The position numbers and the translations under genes are program-made. 64,000 bases of DNA from Rhodospirillaceae bacterium (GTDB lineage Bacteria > Pseudomonadota > Alphaproteobacteria > Rhodospirillales > JABHCV01). Shown piece after piece: positions 18,053 to 26,993 of this stretch (positions are counted from its first letter, which is position 1; every line of letters begins with the position of its first letter). The notes beneath the pieces are model-generated. The model made no database searches. It saw only the letters and a program-made list of their open reading frames with translations, and had not been told where the DNA came from. Where the stretch lies: contig JABJHA010000015.1 in NCBI GenBank assembly GCA_018662005.1, positions 106,497 through 170,496 on the forward strand, given 5' to 3'.

Positions 18053-19081
18053 GTGACTGCATCACCCTTGCCGCCACAACAGGATACGGCCGCTTCGTGG
18101 TCGGGCCGAGAACTGGCCGCTGATCCAGAATCCTGGACCATTGTCCTGTCAAAAGATCACATCGCCGAACTTGAAAGCGCCAGTGCTGAGGAAACCAACA
18201 TTGACGCCATATCAGCTGAGACCTTTCCACTTCCAACCTTGAGGCCTGTGCTAATGGCATTGCGTCAAGAACTGGTCCGGGGTCGTGGTTTCGCCCTGGT
18301 CCGCGGACTTGATATCGGGCGCTACGCCGAAGATCAGATCGCCGCCATGTTTTATGGCCTTGGCAGCCATATTGGTCACGCCCGTTCACAAAACGCGGTC
18401 GGTGATGTTCTGGGGCATGTACGGGATGTCGGTATGCAAGGAGCGGACACCAATGTGCGTATCTACCAGACCAGCGAGCGGCAAACTTTTCACACCGACA
18501 GTAGCGACGTTGTCGGGCTTATCTGCCTGGCACAGGCAAAATCAGGTGGGTCATCGATGCTCGTCAGTGGCGAGAGTATTTACAATGAATTCCTGAAAAG
18601 ACGGCCTGATTTACTGCCCCTGCTGTTCGATCCCATCGCCACGGACCGGCGCGGTGAAGTGCCAGAAGGGATGAAGCCGTATTTTGAAATTCCGGTTTTC
18701 ACCTGGCACCAGCAACACCTGAACGTCATGTATCAGCGCCAGTATATTCAGTCGGCCCAACGTTTTTCAGATGCCATGCCGTTAAGTCCGGATCATATAG
18801 AGGCCCTGGACTTGTTCGACGAGCTTGCCAATGATTCCGAACTGGCCCTGTCCATGAAACTTGAACCCGGCGACATGCAGTTTGTCCACAATCATTCCAT
18901 GTTGCATGACCGCATGGGGTTTGAGGATTGGCCAGAGCCTGAACGCAGCCGTCATCTGTTGCGGCTATGGCTGAGTATACCGGACGACCGTCCCCTGCCC
19001 GACTGCTTCGCCGAACGCTTTGGCAGCACCACGATTGGTGATCGGGGTGGCATTGTGGTGGGAAGGGATCAAACGCATTAA
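18053..19081 (+). CDS. TauD/TfdA-family Fe(II)/2-oxoglutarate dioxygenase
   Basis: 342 residues. The iron facial triad is visible as H147-x-D149 (TFHTDSSD) with a distal histidine in FVHNHSMLHDR (281 or 285), followed by an arginine-rich RSRHLLRLWL that should bind the 2-oxoglutarate carboxylate. Long TauD-like proteins of this type act on varied substrates (taurine, aryloxyacids, gamma-butyrobetaine and others); the target here is unknown. GTG start with GGGGGA upstream. Followed directly by a large palindromic element rather than by another gene. Confidence 0.82.
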   Translation: MTASPLPPQQDTAASWSGRELAADPESWTIVLSKDHIAELESASAEETNIDAISAETFPLPTLRPVLMALRQELVRGRGFALVRGLDIGRYAEDQIAAMFYGLGSHIGHARSQNAVGDVLGHVRDVGMQGADTNVRIYQTSERQTFHTDSSDVVGLICLAQAKSGGSSMLVSGESIYNEFLKRRPDLLPLLFDPIATDRRGEVPEGMKPYFEIPVFTWHQQHLNVMYQRQYIQSAQRFSDAMPLSPDHIEALDLFDELANDSELALSMKLEPGDMQFVHNHSMLHDRMGFEDWPEPERSRHLLRLWLSIPDDRPLPDCFAERFGSTTIGDRGGIVVGRDQTH

Positions 19082-19084
19082 GGA

Positions 19085-19272
19085 TCAAGCCCCTCAGTCG
19101 CCGGGCGCTCACTCCGTTCGCTTGGCTGGACCTCTGGAAGTCAAGTTTCAAATGGCAACAGGTGCCATTACTGGCGTCGCCAAACTTGGTTCCCCAAGCC
19201 CGCGACTGCGGGCCGCCGCTTATGCGGCGAGCCAAGGGGGCGGAGACCCCGCCCGGCGCCTGAGGGGCTTGA
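19085..19272. repeat. 188-bp imperfect palindrome (MITE-like or repetitive element)
   Basis: Left arm TCAAGCCCCTCAGtCGCCGGGCG (19085-19107, split here as 13+1+9) matches the reverse complement of 19250-19272 at 22 of 23 positions. Pairing resumes inward with CTTGGCT against AGCCAAG and CTCCG against CGGAG. The core holds smaller hairpins, CCCGC/GCGGG and GCCGC-TTAT-GCGGC. It fills the whole gap between two convergent genes, ending three bases before the mltG stop. It has no reading frame of its own. It may act as a bidirectional terminator, but its size and perfect ends look like a dispersed palindromic element. Confidence 0.6.
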
Positions 19273-19275
19273 ACC

Positions 19276-20250
19276 CTAACCGCCGTCTCTTATCTTGCGC
19301 CACTTGGCGGCGTTGCGATTGTGCTCTTTCAGGGTTTTGGCGAAGACGTGACCGCCGTTGCCATCGGCGACAAAGTAAAGATCATCCGTTGCTGTCGGGT
19401 TTAGTACCGCTTTGATGGCGGCCAGCCCCGGGTTGCAAATGGGCCCCGGCGGCAATCCTTTGATCAGATAAGTATTGTAGGGATTATTAACCTTAAGATC
19501 AGCGCGGGTCAGGGAACGGCCAAGCGGCCCGTCGCCTTCGCTTAGGCCGTAAGCAACTGTCGGGTCCGATTGCAGGCGCATTCCCATGCGAAGTCGATTG
19601 ATGAAAACACCGGCAACCCGTCCGCGTTCGTCTTTGACGCCGGTTTCCTTCTCGACAATGGAAGCCAGAACCAGGGCCTCGGCCGGACTCCTCAGTGGCA
19701 ATGCGTCGGCCCGCTCGTCCCATAACTCATTCAGACTTTTATCCATCGCCTTGACCATACGTTCAACCAGATCGGCCCGATTATCCCCGTATGAATAATA
19801 ATAGGTTTCTGGCAAAATCGATCCTTCCAGCGGCACATCAAATGTCTTCTCCAAACCACCAGCAGCGACCAGTAGCTCGAACACCTCAATGGAGGTCAAT
19901 CCTTCGGCAATGGTCAGGCGGTGAACCACGGTCTTGCCACTGATCAGAACTTCCGCTGCAACCTTGGCGCTGGCCCCGTAAGGGAAAGCAAATTCCCCGG
20001 CCTTCAGCGCCTTGTCGACGCGGGTCAGGCGAACCCCCAGACGAAAGATCAACGGGTCTTCGATAACCCCTGCCTGGGTCAGCGTGTTGGCAATGGCTTC
20101 AACGCTGGAACCTGGCGGGATATAAACCGTCGTCTCGGCAATTGTCGGCCCGGGCTTGGTGTATTGCAGGTATCCCCACGCAAAAAAACCGCCAGCAACC
20201 AGGGCCAGAAGAACAAAAAAAGTGATGGTGGGTAAAATAAAGCGACTCAT
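19276..20250 (-). CDS. mltG: Endolytic peptidoglycan transglycosylase MltG
   Basis: 324-residue YceG-family inner-membrane enzyme that cuts nascent glycan strands and sets chain length. One N-terminal membrane helix (TITFFVLLALVAGGFFAWGY), then a LysM-like subdomain and the catalytic domain. The catalytic glutamate is E200 in LASIVEKETG. Conserved INRLRMGMRLQSDPTVAYG and NPYNTYLIKGLPPGPICNPG follow. Fifteen bases downstream of fabF on the same strand; fabF-mltG is a common bacterial pair. Confidence 0.92.
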   Translation of the reverse strand: MSRFILPTITFFVLLALVAGGFFAWGYLQYTKPGPTIAETTVYIPPGSSVEAIANTLTQAGVIEDPLIFRLGVRLTRVDKALKAGEFAFPYGASAKVAAEVLISGKTVVHRLTIAEGLTSIEVFELLVAAGGLEKTFDVPLEGSILPETYYYSYGDNRADLVERMVKAMDKSLNELWDERADALPLRSPAEALVLASIVEKETGVKDERGRVAGVFINRLRMGMRLQSDPTVAYGLSEGDGPLGRSLTRADLKVNNPYNTYLIKGLPPGPICNPGLAAIKAVLNPTATDDLYFVADGNGGHVFAKTLKEHNRNAAKWRKIRDGG

Positions 20251-20265
20251 GCCGCCCAGCTTAAC

Positions 20266-21531
20266 CTAATCGAGACTCTTGAACACCAGCGATGCGTTGG
20301 TGCCGCCAAAGCCGAATGAATTTGTCAACGCCGCCCTGACGGTGCGTTCCTTGGCCTGATGAGGAACCAGATCAATATCGCAACCCTCGTCAGGGTTATC
20401 CAGATTAAGGGTCGGTGGAACAACGCCGTTCTTGATCGCCAATATGGAGAATATGGATTCAACCGCCCCCGCAGCACCAAGCAGATGACCAATCGCTGAT
20501 TTTGTCGAGGACAGGGAAATATCATTCACCGCATTGCCGAAGGCCCGCTTGACCGCAGCCAGTTCAATAACATCGGCCATGGTCGATGTGCCATGGGCAT
20601 TGACGTAATCGATATCTTCCGGGTTAAGCCCTGAACGCTTCATCGCTGCGGTCATGCAGCGGAACGCGCCGTTGCCGTCAGGGGTCGGCGCGGTAATGTG
20701 ATGGGCATCGCCGGTTAATCCGTAGCCCACGACTTCGGCGTAAATCTTTGCACCGCGCGCTTTGGCGTGTTCCAGTTCTTCAAGCACGACAACACCGGCA
20801 CCTTCGCCCATGACGAAACCATCCCGGTCCTTGTCCCAGGGCCGCGAGGCTTGCTCAGGGGTTTCATTAAACAAGGTCGAAAGCGCCTTGGATTGCGAAA
20901 ACCCGGCCATGCCGACACGGCAACAGGCGGCTTCAGCGCCACCGGCGATCATCACGTCGGCGTCTTCCCACATGATCAATCGAGCCGCATCACCGATCGC
21001 ATGAGCACCGGTCGAACAGGCCGTCACGACGGCGTGGTTGGGGCCTTTGAAACCGTACTTGATGGAAACATGGCCGGAAATCAGGTTGATCAGACTGGCC
21101 GGAATAAAGAACGGGCTTAAACGACGGACACCGCCGCCGGATTCACAATCAACGGTCAACGAGCCTCTTGATATTTCAGGAAGACCACCGATGCCGGAGC
21201 CAATCAGAACACCTGTACGAAACTGGTCTTCTTCCCCTTCAGGGGCCCAACCGGAATCTTCAACCGCTTCAATCGCCGCCGCCATGCCATAGACAATAAA
21301 GTCATCGACCCGGCGGCGTTCTTTGGGGGTGAAATAATCATCAACGTTGAACTGGCCTTCGCCCTCGCCTTCTTCGATCTGTCCGGCGATCTTGGCCGGC
21401 AGGTCGGAAACATCAAACGAGGTAATAGTGGCAATGCCGGACTGGGCATTGATCAGGCGATTCCACGAATGCTCAACACCGTTTGCAAGCGGTGAGATCA
21501 TACCCATACCGGTAACGACTACACGTCTCAT
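20266..21531 (-). CDS. fabF: 3-oxoacyl-ACP synthase II
   Basis: Elongating condensing enzyme of type II fatty acid synthesis. The 421 residues carry the Cys-His-His triad: C172 (TACSTGAHA), the histidine of NAHGTSTM and that of SAIGHLLGAAG. The C-terminal NSFGFGGTNASLVF gating loop is intact. Follows acpP by 44 bases on the same strand, as in most proteobacteria. Confidence 0.94.
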   Translation of the reverse strand: MRRVVVTGMGMISPLANGVEHSWNRLINAQSGIATITSFDVSDLPAKIAGQIEEGEGEGQFNVDDYFTPKERRRVDDFIVYGMAAAIEAVEDSGWAPEGEEDQFRTGVLIGSGIGGLPEISRGSLTVDCESGGGVRRLSPFFIPASLINLISGHVSIKYGFKGPNHAVVTACSTGAHAIGDAARLIMWEDADVMIAGGAEAACCRVGMAGFSQSKALSTLFNETPEQASRPWDKDRDGFVMGEGAGVVVLEELEHAKARGAKIYAEVVGYGLTGDAHHITAPTPDGNGAFRCMTAAMKRSGLNPEDIDYVNAHGTSTMADVIELAAVKRAFGNAVNDISLSSTKSAIGHLLGAAGAVESIFSILAIKNGVVPPTLNLDNPDEGCDIDLVPHQAKERTVRAALTNSFGFGGTNASLVFKSLD

Positions 21532-21575
21532 GATGAACGAGTCCTCATTTGATCGCTAAAGGTAGTCTTTAACGC

Positions 21576-21809
21576 TCAGGTGTTCGCTTCAATGAAGGTA
21601 ATGGCATCTTTGATCGTCAGAATTTTCTCGGCGGCATCGTCGGGAATTTCACAACCAAACTCTTCTTCAAAAGCCATCACCAGTTCAACCGTGTCCAGGC
21701 TGTCAGCGCCCAGATCGTCAATGAAACTGGCGTTTTCGGCGACTTTCGCCTCGTCAACACCCAAGTGTTCGAGAACGATCTTCTTTACGCGATCTGCGAC
21801 ATCACTCAT
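21576..21809 (-). CDS. acpP: Acyl carrier protein
   Basis: 77-residue acidic carrier. Ser37 in [12 protein letters not shown] is the phosphopantetheine attachment site; helices II and III follow ([22 protein letters not shown]). It carries growing acyl chains between the fab enzymes encoded around it. It is separated from fabG by 184 bases of AT-rich DNA, probably with its own promoter, as expected for a very abundant protein. Confidence 0.95.
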   Translation of the reverse strand: MSDVADRVKKIVLEHLGVDEAKVAENASFIDDLGADSLDTVELVMAFEEEFGCEIPDDAAEKILTIKDAITFIEANT

Positions 21810-21993
21810 ATCAACTTATTCCTTGAAAACTATCTGTTGAGAATACTGGTTTAATTTAATTCCGTTGTTGCGATTCGTCAGTTTCAAAGCAAGGCCAGCA
21901 AGGGCCGAAACACATGGCAAAACCGCAAAAGCTTCCGTTACCTAACATACTTTATTTAACGATACCAGAGGCCAAGATCATTGCCATCCATGA

Positions 21994-22731
21994 TCATATC
22001 ATGGCCATACCGCCATTGATATGCAGGGTCTGTCCGGTTACGTAAGCGGCTTCGTTACTGCTCAGGTAAACAACACCGGCGGCGATGTCATCAACATTGC
22101 CCAAACGACCACAGGGAATGCCTGCCATAAGTTTTTCCTTTTGTTCATCACCAAGCGCGTCCGTCATGGGTGTTTCAATAAAACCTGGGGCAAGGCAATT
22201 GATGGTAATGGAACGACTGGCGACTTCCTGGGCCATGGATTTCGACATCCCAATCAATCCGGCTTTCGAGGCCGCGTAATTGGCTTGTCCCGGGTTTCCG
22301 GTGACGCCGACAATGGATGTTATCGAGACGATTCGTCCCCAGCGGTTTTTCATCATCCCGCGAAGACACGCCTTGGATAGCCTGAAGGCCGCATTCAAAT
22401 TAACATCTAGAACCTGCTGGAATTCTTCGTCCTGCATTCGCATGGACAGATTATCGCGCGTCAAACCGGCATTGTTGACAAGAATATCTACACCGCCCAT
22501 GGCTTCCGCAGCGTCAGCAAACAACGTCGCAGCACTTTCAGGTGAGCCAAGATCAGCAGGTGTTGCGTGGGCTTTTGATCCCAGTTCCGCCTTCAGCGCT
22601 TCCAGGGCTTCGGTTCGGGTTCCCGACAAGGCGACTTCCGCGCCTTGCGCGTGTAGCGCTTTGGCAATCGCCCCGCCAATGCCGCCCGATGCGCCGGTGA
22701 CCAGTGCGCGCTTCCCGGTTAGATCAAACAT
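21994..22731 (-). CDS. fabG: 3-oxoacyl-ACP reductase
   Basis: 245-residue SDR enzyme reducing 3-oxoacyl-ACP with NADPH. Glycine-rich VTGASGGIGGAIA at the N-terminus, NNAGLTRDNLSMRM, catalytic serine in ITSIVGVTG and Y-x3-K in NYAASKAG. The C-terminus ends YVTGQTLHINGGMAM, typical of FabG rather than other SDRs. 24 bases downstream of fabD. Confidence 0.93.
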   Translation of the reverse strand: MFDLTGKRALVTGASGGIGGAIAKALHAQGAEVALSGTRTEALEALKAELGSKAHATPADLGSPESAATLFADAAEAMGGVDILVNNAGLTRDNLSMRMQDEEFQQVLDVNLNAAFRLSKACLRGMMKNRWGRIVSITSIVGVTGNPGQANYAASKAGLIGMSKSMAQEVASRSITINCLAPGFIETPMTDALGDEQKEKLMAGIPCGRLGNVDDIAAGVVYLSSNEAAYVTGQTLHINGGMAMI

Positions 22732-22755
22732 GCGGTATCTCCCTCGTGATCTTGG

Positions 22756-23706
22756 TCAAATGTTTTGCAAAAAAGCCGCAACATCTTCGGGCGTTCCGAC
22801 ATTCGTGGCGCTCAGGTCGCGATCAATACGCCGGGCAAGGCCGCTCAAGACTTTACCAACACCAATTTCGACCAAACTTTCAACGCCTTTATCCTTCATG
22901 AACAGGACACTTTCGCGCCAGCGCACCATACCGGTCACCTGTTCGACAAGCAGGCGACGGATTTCAGCGGCGTCATTAACATCGCTTGCTGTGACATTGG
23001 CAATCAGGGGAACAGCCGGCTGTTTCATACGGACACCGGCAAGGGCCTCTGCCATGATTTCTGCCGCCGGGGCCATCAACGCGCAATGAAAAGGGGCGCT
23101 GACCGGCAACAGGACACAACGTTTGGCGCCTTCTTCCTTGGCAATCTCCATGGCCCGCTCGACCGCGGCGCGTGCGCCGCTGATGACCACCTGGCCGCTG
23201 GCGTTGTCATTGGCGGCGGTGCAGATGTCACCTTCACTGGCCTGATCGGCAACCTTGGAAGCAGCGTCCAGTTCAAGGCCTAGAAGCGCAGCCATTGCAC
23301 CTTCACCGACAGGGACGGCTTCCTGCATGGCCCGGCCACGGGTCTTTAACAGTTTTGCCGCGTCGCTGATCGAAAACGTCCCGGCGGCGGCAAGCGCCGA
23401 ATATTCACCAAGGGAATGACCGGCCACGAATTTGATCCTGGACTTCGGCGACGCCAGATCAATGCCTCCTTCGCTCTCAAGTACACGCATCACGGCCAAC
23501 GAAACCGCCATCAACGCAGGTTGTGCGTTTTCGGTCAGGGTCAGGGTGTCTTCGGGACCTTCAAACATCAATTTGGAGAGATTTTCTCCAAGCGCCTCGT
23601 CGACTTCCTCAAATACTTGGGCGGCGGCAGGAAAGGATGCGGCCAGCTCCTGGCCCATACCAACGCACTGGGAGCCCTGACCTGGAAAAATGAAAGCAAG
23701 CGTCAT
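22756..23706 (-). CDS. fabD: Malonyl-CoA:ACP transacylase
   Basis: 316 residues. The nucleophile elbow GHSLGEYSALAAAG carries the catalytic serine, and the histidine partner is in PVSAPFHCALM. N-terminal FIFPGQGSQCVGMG is the family opening. It loads malonate onto AcpP. Head of the minus-strand order fabD-fabG-acpP-fabF-mltG. Confidence 0.94.
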   Translation of the reverse strand: MTLAFIFPGQGSQCVGMGQELAASFPAAAQVFEEVDEALGENLSKLMFEGPEDTLTLTENAQPALMAVSLAVMRVLESEGGIDLASPKSRIKFVAGHSLGEYSALAAAGTFSISDAAKLLKTRGRAMQEAVPVGEGAMAALLGLELDAASKVADQASEGDICTAANDNASGQVVISGARAAVERAMEIAKEEGAKRCVLLPVSAPFHCALMAPAAEIMAEALAGVRMKQPAVPLIANVTASDVNDAAEIRRLLVEQVTGMVRWRESVLFMKDKGVESLVEIGVGKVLSGLARRIDRDLSATNVGTPEDVAAFLQNI

Positions 23707-23758
23707 AAATAAATCCCGTCAGTGTCTATTAATAATAATGGAATGCCTTAAGGGACGC

Positions 23759-24007
23759 TCACTTGCCCCGAAATTTTCCCCAGGCATAAAGAACAAGCCA
23801 GATCGGCACGATAACGATGGCCCCGATCAGGATGTACTCGACGGCCCAGGCCAATATACCGGCAAGGGCATCGAAAATTGCTAGCGCCGTGTCGCCCAAC
23901 CCTTCAAGAAGATTTCGCGGGTTTACCGCAAAGAACCGCAACAACAGGCCCACCAAGAGGGAACCGATGGCAAGTTTGATAACAGTTGAGGCGAAATTCT
24001 TGGGCAT
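23759..24007 (-). CDS. Small two-helix membrane protein (DUF6460-like)
   Basis: 82 residues with two hydrophobic segments: VIKLAIGSLLVGLLLRFFAV (about 9-28) and AVEYILIGAIVIVPIWLVLY (about 55-74). NPRNLLEGLGDTALAIFDAL sits between them. The pattern resembles the small alphaproteobacterial family DUF6460, from memory and not searched. Function unknown. It is 52 bases upstream of fabD on the same strand and could be cotranscribed with it. Confidence 0.65.
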   Translation of the reverse strand: MPKNFASTVIKLAIGSLLVGLLLRFFAVNPRNLLEGLGDTALAIFDALAGILAWAVEYILIGAIVIVPIWLVLYAWGKFRGK

Positions 24008-24187
24008 GGTGCTGGGGCTAACCTGTCAAAAGTTATTGAACAACCAAAAACAACGGCCCCTGTATAGTGTCACACTTGGCAATTGTCATGAGGTTTCGTG
24101 CACAAGCTTGAAGCAGCAATCCACAAAGCCACTTGCAGGCTTCGTTTCCTGCTCAAAATAAATGCCTGACATGGCCCCTTATATCCC

Positions 24188-24215
24188 TTGCGCGCCAAAG
24201 CTTTTCGTGTATATT
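24188..24215 (+). promoter_or_regulatory. Predicted promoter and leader of the rpsF operon
   Basis: TTGCGC (24188-24193), 16 bases, then TATATT (24210-24215). Transcription near 24222 would give a leader of about 90 bases before rpsF, containing several CCG triplets. In other bacteria S6:S18 binds an rpsF leader hairpin with an unpaired CCG, so autoregulation is plausible, but I could not draw the fold with confidence. The rest of the 305-base gap (24008-24187) shows nothing else I recognise. Confidence 0.4.
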
Positions 24216-24312
24216 GCGCGCCTTCAACTCCTTGCCGGGTCACACGACTTGGCTATGTCCTTGTCCGGCATGACGCCGACCGGGAATGAGAAAAGCCAGA
24301 GGGAGATATAAA

Positions 24313-24795
24313 TTGGCTTATTACGAATGCGTGTTTATTGCACGTCAGGATATTTCCGCGACCCAGGTCGAAGGCCTGTGTGAGACCTTTTCAAAGGTCA
24401 TCAGCGACAATGACGGCTCAGTCGTCAATACCGAAAATTGGGGTCTGCGCACCCTTTCCTACCGGATCAACAAGAACCGCAAGGCCCACTATGTTATGTT
24501 CAACATAGATGCTCCAGCACCAGCCATCCACGAAATGGAACGCCAGATGCGGATCAACGAAGACATCCTTCGTTATTTGACCATCAAGCTTGACGCCTTT
24601 GAAGAAGGCCCGTCGGTGATGATGCAGTCGCGTCAGCGTGATGACCGTCCGCGCCGCTATGACAATGATAGCAACAACAAGCCCGCAGCAGCCCCCGAAG
24701 CAACCGTAACTGAAGCAGCAGCCCCCGAAGCAGCCGTAGCTGAAGCAGCAGCCGTGGAAACCGCAGAACCCGCAAGTGATGGAGCAGAGGCATGA
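24313..24795 (+). CDS. rpsF: 30S ribosomal protein bS6
   Basis: Central-domain protein of the small subunit, partner of bS18. Core motifs: [35 protein letters not shown] and [27 protein letters not shown]. The TTG at 24313 has GGGAG seven bases upstream and gives the usual AYYECV opening; the ATG at 24286 would add nine atypical residues. At 160 residues it is longer than typical because of an Ala/Glu-rich tail from about residue 115, partly made of a duplicated 30-base unit. Confidence 0.93.
   Translation: MAYYECVFIARQDISATQVEGLCETFSKVISDNDGSVVNTENWGLRTLSYRINKNRKAHYVMFNIDAPAPAIHEMERQMRINEDILRYLTIKLDAFEEGPSVMMQSRQRDDRPRRYDNDSNNKPAAAPEATVTEAAAPEAAVAEAAAVETAEPASDGAEA
24685..24744 (+). repeat. 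30-bp tandem repeat in the rpsF tail
   Basis: Two near-identical 30-base units (24685-24714 and 24715-24744), then a partial third, encode [10 protein letters not shown] and [10 protein letters not shown]. In-frame copy number change would only lengthen or shorten the disordered tail of bS6. Confidence 0.7.
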
Positions 24796-25058
24796 GCATG
24801 ACCCCTTCAGATCAAGGCAATAGCGGTGGCGGCGAGCGTCGCCCGTTTTTCAAACGCCGTAAAAGTTGCCCGTTCTCAAACGCCAAGTCGCAGAAGATTG
24901 ATTACAAGGATATCCGTCTGCTGCAGCGATACACGTCCGAGCGTGGCAAAATTATACCGAGCCGGATTTCCGCCGTTTCAGCCAAGAAACAGCGTGAAAT
25001 GGCCAAGGCGATCAAGCGTGCGCGCTTCCTCGCTTTGATCCCCTACGTCGTTAAATAA
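24792..25058 (+). CDS. rpsR: 30S ribosomal protein bS18
   Basis: 88 residues, basic, with the conserved [59 protein letters not shown] core. Binds bS6 in the platform of the small subunit. ATGA overlap with rpsF; an in-frame ATG two codons in (24798) is an alternative start. Confidence 0.94.
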   Translation: MSMTPSDQGNSGGGERRPFFKRRKSCPFSNAKSQKIDYKDIRLLQRYTSERGKIIPSRISAVSAKKQREMAKAIKRARFLALIPYVVK

Positions 25059-25104
25059 AACGGCTTAAAGGCGCGCTCACCAGCTTGCGCCATGGGAGGG
25101 TCGG

Positions 25105-26058
25105 ATGTCCAAGGACATGCTGATAGCTATAGGCGGCGGAACGTTAAGCGCCTTTGCTTCGCTGGCCTTTATGTCGGGAATGCCCGGCGCTTTGCTGGCG
25201 GTTTATTTGGCGCCGTTGCCACTGTTACTGGTCGGCCTCGACCACGGCATCAAGGCGGCGACAGCGGCGGGACTTAGCGGCATTATTGTCACCGGGCTTA
25301 TCGGTGGCGCGATGTCGGGAGTGTTATTTTCAGTGATCCATGCACTGCCAGCGTGGATTATCGTTCGCCAGGGTTTGTTAAAGTTGCCCGCGGCGGATGG
25401 AAAAACCGAAGAATGGTACCCGGTTGGATCCATTCTTTGCATCCTGTCGGTGTTTTGCACCGGCTTGTTAACGGTGGCGATGTTTTGGTCACTGGGTGAA
25501 GACGGTGGATTACACGATATCGTGCAATCTTATTTGGGTCTGGTCTTCGCCTATATGATGCCGACCATGGACGAGGTTGTACGGGGTGATCTTGTCCAGA
25601 CGATATCACCCTTGTTCCCGGGATATATGGGAACATCCTGGGTGGTGATGGCGGTGGTAAACGCTTCCATCGCAGCGGCGATACTGACCCGCGCCAAGCG
25701 TTTTAAGCGGCCAAAGTCAAAATTGGCCGATCTGAGCTTGCCGGACTGGATGTCCTGGTTTTTGATTGCAGCAGCCGTGATGGCGCTGTTGGGCCAGGGG
25801 GAGTTAGAGTTTTTTGGTCGGAATCTTGCTTTGATTCTGGCTGTGCCGTTTTTCTTTCTCGGCCTTGGTGTGGTCCACGAATTGGCCCGCCATGTGCAGT
25901 TTCCGGGAACGTTACTGGCGGCGTTTTATTTTGTTATGTTCCTTTCGGGCTGGATCGCCATGGCGGTCATCCTTGCCGGACTACTGGAACAGTGGGTCGG
26001 TTTACGCCGGCGTTTTATGAACCCCGGTCCCGACCGGAACGACGAAGACGACAACTGA
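25105..26058 (+). CDS. DUF2232 polytopic membrane protein
   Basis: 317 residues with about eight hydrophobic segments spread over the whole length (for example LAVYLAPLPLLLVGL, GIIVTGLIGGAMSGVLFSVI, LALILAVPFFFLGLGVV). DUF2232 proteins sit between rpsR and rplI in many bacteria; the fold is related to the S-components and permeases of small-molecule transporters, but the role is unknown. Same strand, 46 bases after rpsR and 40 before rplI, so part of the ribosomal protein operon. Confidence 0.82.
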   Translation: MSKDMLIAIGGGTLSAFASLAFMSGMPGALLAVYLAPLPLLLVGLDHGIKAATAAGLSGIIVTGLIGGAMSGVLFSVIHALPAWIIVRQGLLKLPAADGKTEEWYPVGSILCILSVFCTGLLTVAMFWSLGEDGGLHDIVQSYLGLVFAYMMPTMDEVVRGDLVQTISPLFPGYMGTSWVVMAVVNASIAAAILTRAKRFKRPKSKLADLSLPDWMSWFLIAAAVMALLGQGELEFFGRNLALILAVPFFFLGLGVVHELARHVQFPGTLLAAFYFVMFLSGWIAMAVILAGLLEQWVGLRRRFMNPGPDRNDEDDN

Positions 26059-26098
26059 TATTTTTTTAAGCGCCCGATTTTCGGGCTAGGAGTGCAAG

Positions 26099-26848
26099 AT
26101 GGAAGTCATTCTTTTGGAACGTATCGAGAGACTCGGCCAGATGGGCGATGTGGTCTCGGTTAAATCTGGTTATGCCCGCAACTTTTTGCTGCCAAAAAGC
26201 AAAGCCCTGCGCGCCACCGAAGACAATCGTAAACATTTTGAAACCCAGCGCGCCCAACTTGAAGCCGAGAACCTGACGCTTCGTGGTGAAGCTGAAAAGG
26301 TTGGCGAGAAACTTGATGGCTTTAATGTCACTCTGGTTCGTCAGGCCGGTGAATCTGGACAGCTTTATGGTTCGGTCAACGCCCGTGACATTGCCGAGGA
26401 AGTGATTGACGGTGGCTTCACCATCACCCGTCAGCAAGTCGAACTGGCTCATCCGATCAAGGCGCTTGGCCTTTACGATGTTCAGGTTCGCTTGCATCCG
26501 GAATTGTCGGTGAGCGTCGTCGCCAACATCGCCCGTTCGGAAGAAGAAGCCAAAATCCAGGCGAAGACGGGCCAGGCTGTCCTCAGCATTGACCAGGAAG
26601 AAGCCGCCCAGGCCAAGATTGACGCCGAGGAAGTATTCGAAAAAGCTGAAGACGCTGCAGAAGCCGAGGCCATCGAAGCCGCTGCCGTCGAGGAAGCTGC
26701 CGAAGAGGAAGCCGCCGCTGAAGCAGCCGAAGCCGCTAGCCAAAAAGCCGCAGCCGAAGAACCTGAAGCTGAAGAGCCTGAAGCTGAAGAGCCTGAAGCT
26801 GAAGAGCCTGAAGCTGAAGCCGAGGAAGAAGAAAAGGCCGACGAATAG
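26099..26848 (+). CDS. rplI: 50S ribosomal protein bL9 with long acidic tail
   Basis: bL9 binds domain V of 23S rRNA and helps maintain reading frame. N-terminal domain [33 protein letters not shown]..., connecting helix, and C-terminal domain to about residue 150 are normal. Beyond that it has nearly 100 residues of Ala/Glu-rich sequence ending in four repeats of EEPEA-type pentads, giving 249 residues against about 150 in most bacteria. The tail is intrinsically acidic and probably disordered. Ribosome binding site AGGAG at 26088-26092. Followed by a strong terminator. Confidence 0.93.
   Translation: MEVILLERIERLGQMGDVVSVKSGYARNFLLPKSKALRATEDNRKHFETQRAQLEAENLTLRGEAEKVGEKLDGFNVTLVRQAGESGQLYGSVNARDIAEEVIDGGFTITRQQVELAHPIKALGLYDVQVRLHPELSVSVVANIARSEEEAKIQAKTGQAVLSIDQEEAAQAKIDAEEVFEKAEDAAEAEAIEAAAVEEAAEEEAAAEAAEAASQKAAAEEPEAEEPEAEEPEAEEPEAEAEEEEKADE
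26756..26815 (+). repeat. Four 15-bp tandem units in the rplI tail
   Basis: Units GAAGAGCCTGAAGCT at 26756-26770 (one base variant), 26771-26785, 26786-26800 and 26801-26815 encode EEPEA repeats. The near-identical DNA suggests recent slippage expansion, and the number of units may vary between strains. Confidence 0.8.
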
Positions 26849-26878
26849 TCCGCTCTTCACCTTCCAGAAAATGATAAA

Positions 26879-26913
26879 CGGCGCTCCGGAAATTCCGGGG
26901 CGCCGTTTTTTTT
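26879..26913 (+). terminator. Intrinsic terminator after rplI
   Basis: CGGCGCTCCGG (26879-26889), AAATT loop, CCGGGGCGCCG (26895-26905), then eight T (26906-26913). An 11-bp stem with a single G-T pair. It closes the rpsF-rpsR-DUF2232-rplI transcription unit. Confidence 0.92.
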
Positions 26914-26993
26914 GATATAATGCGAATCAGTCCCCGCTATCCACATGATTAACAAGCGACGCAGGAGAGCCTACATTGTAATTATATAAAATC

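Noticed and set aside
26066..26860. A 264-residue phenylalanine- and glycine-rich frame antisense to rplI
   Set aside because: It is the reverse complement of the Glu/Ala-rich bL9 tail; its composition is explained by that repeat.
26985..26990. TATAAA just before dnaB as a -10 element
   Set aside because: It is only four bases from the ATG and no -35 lies at the right distance, so it cannot drive the annotated start.
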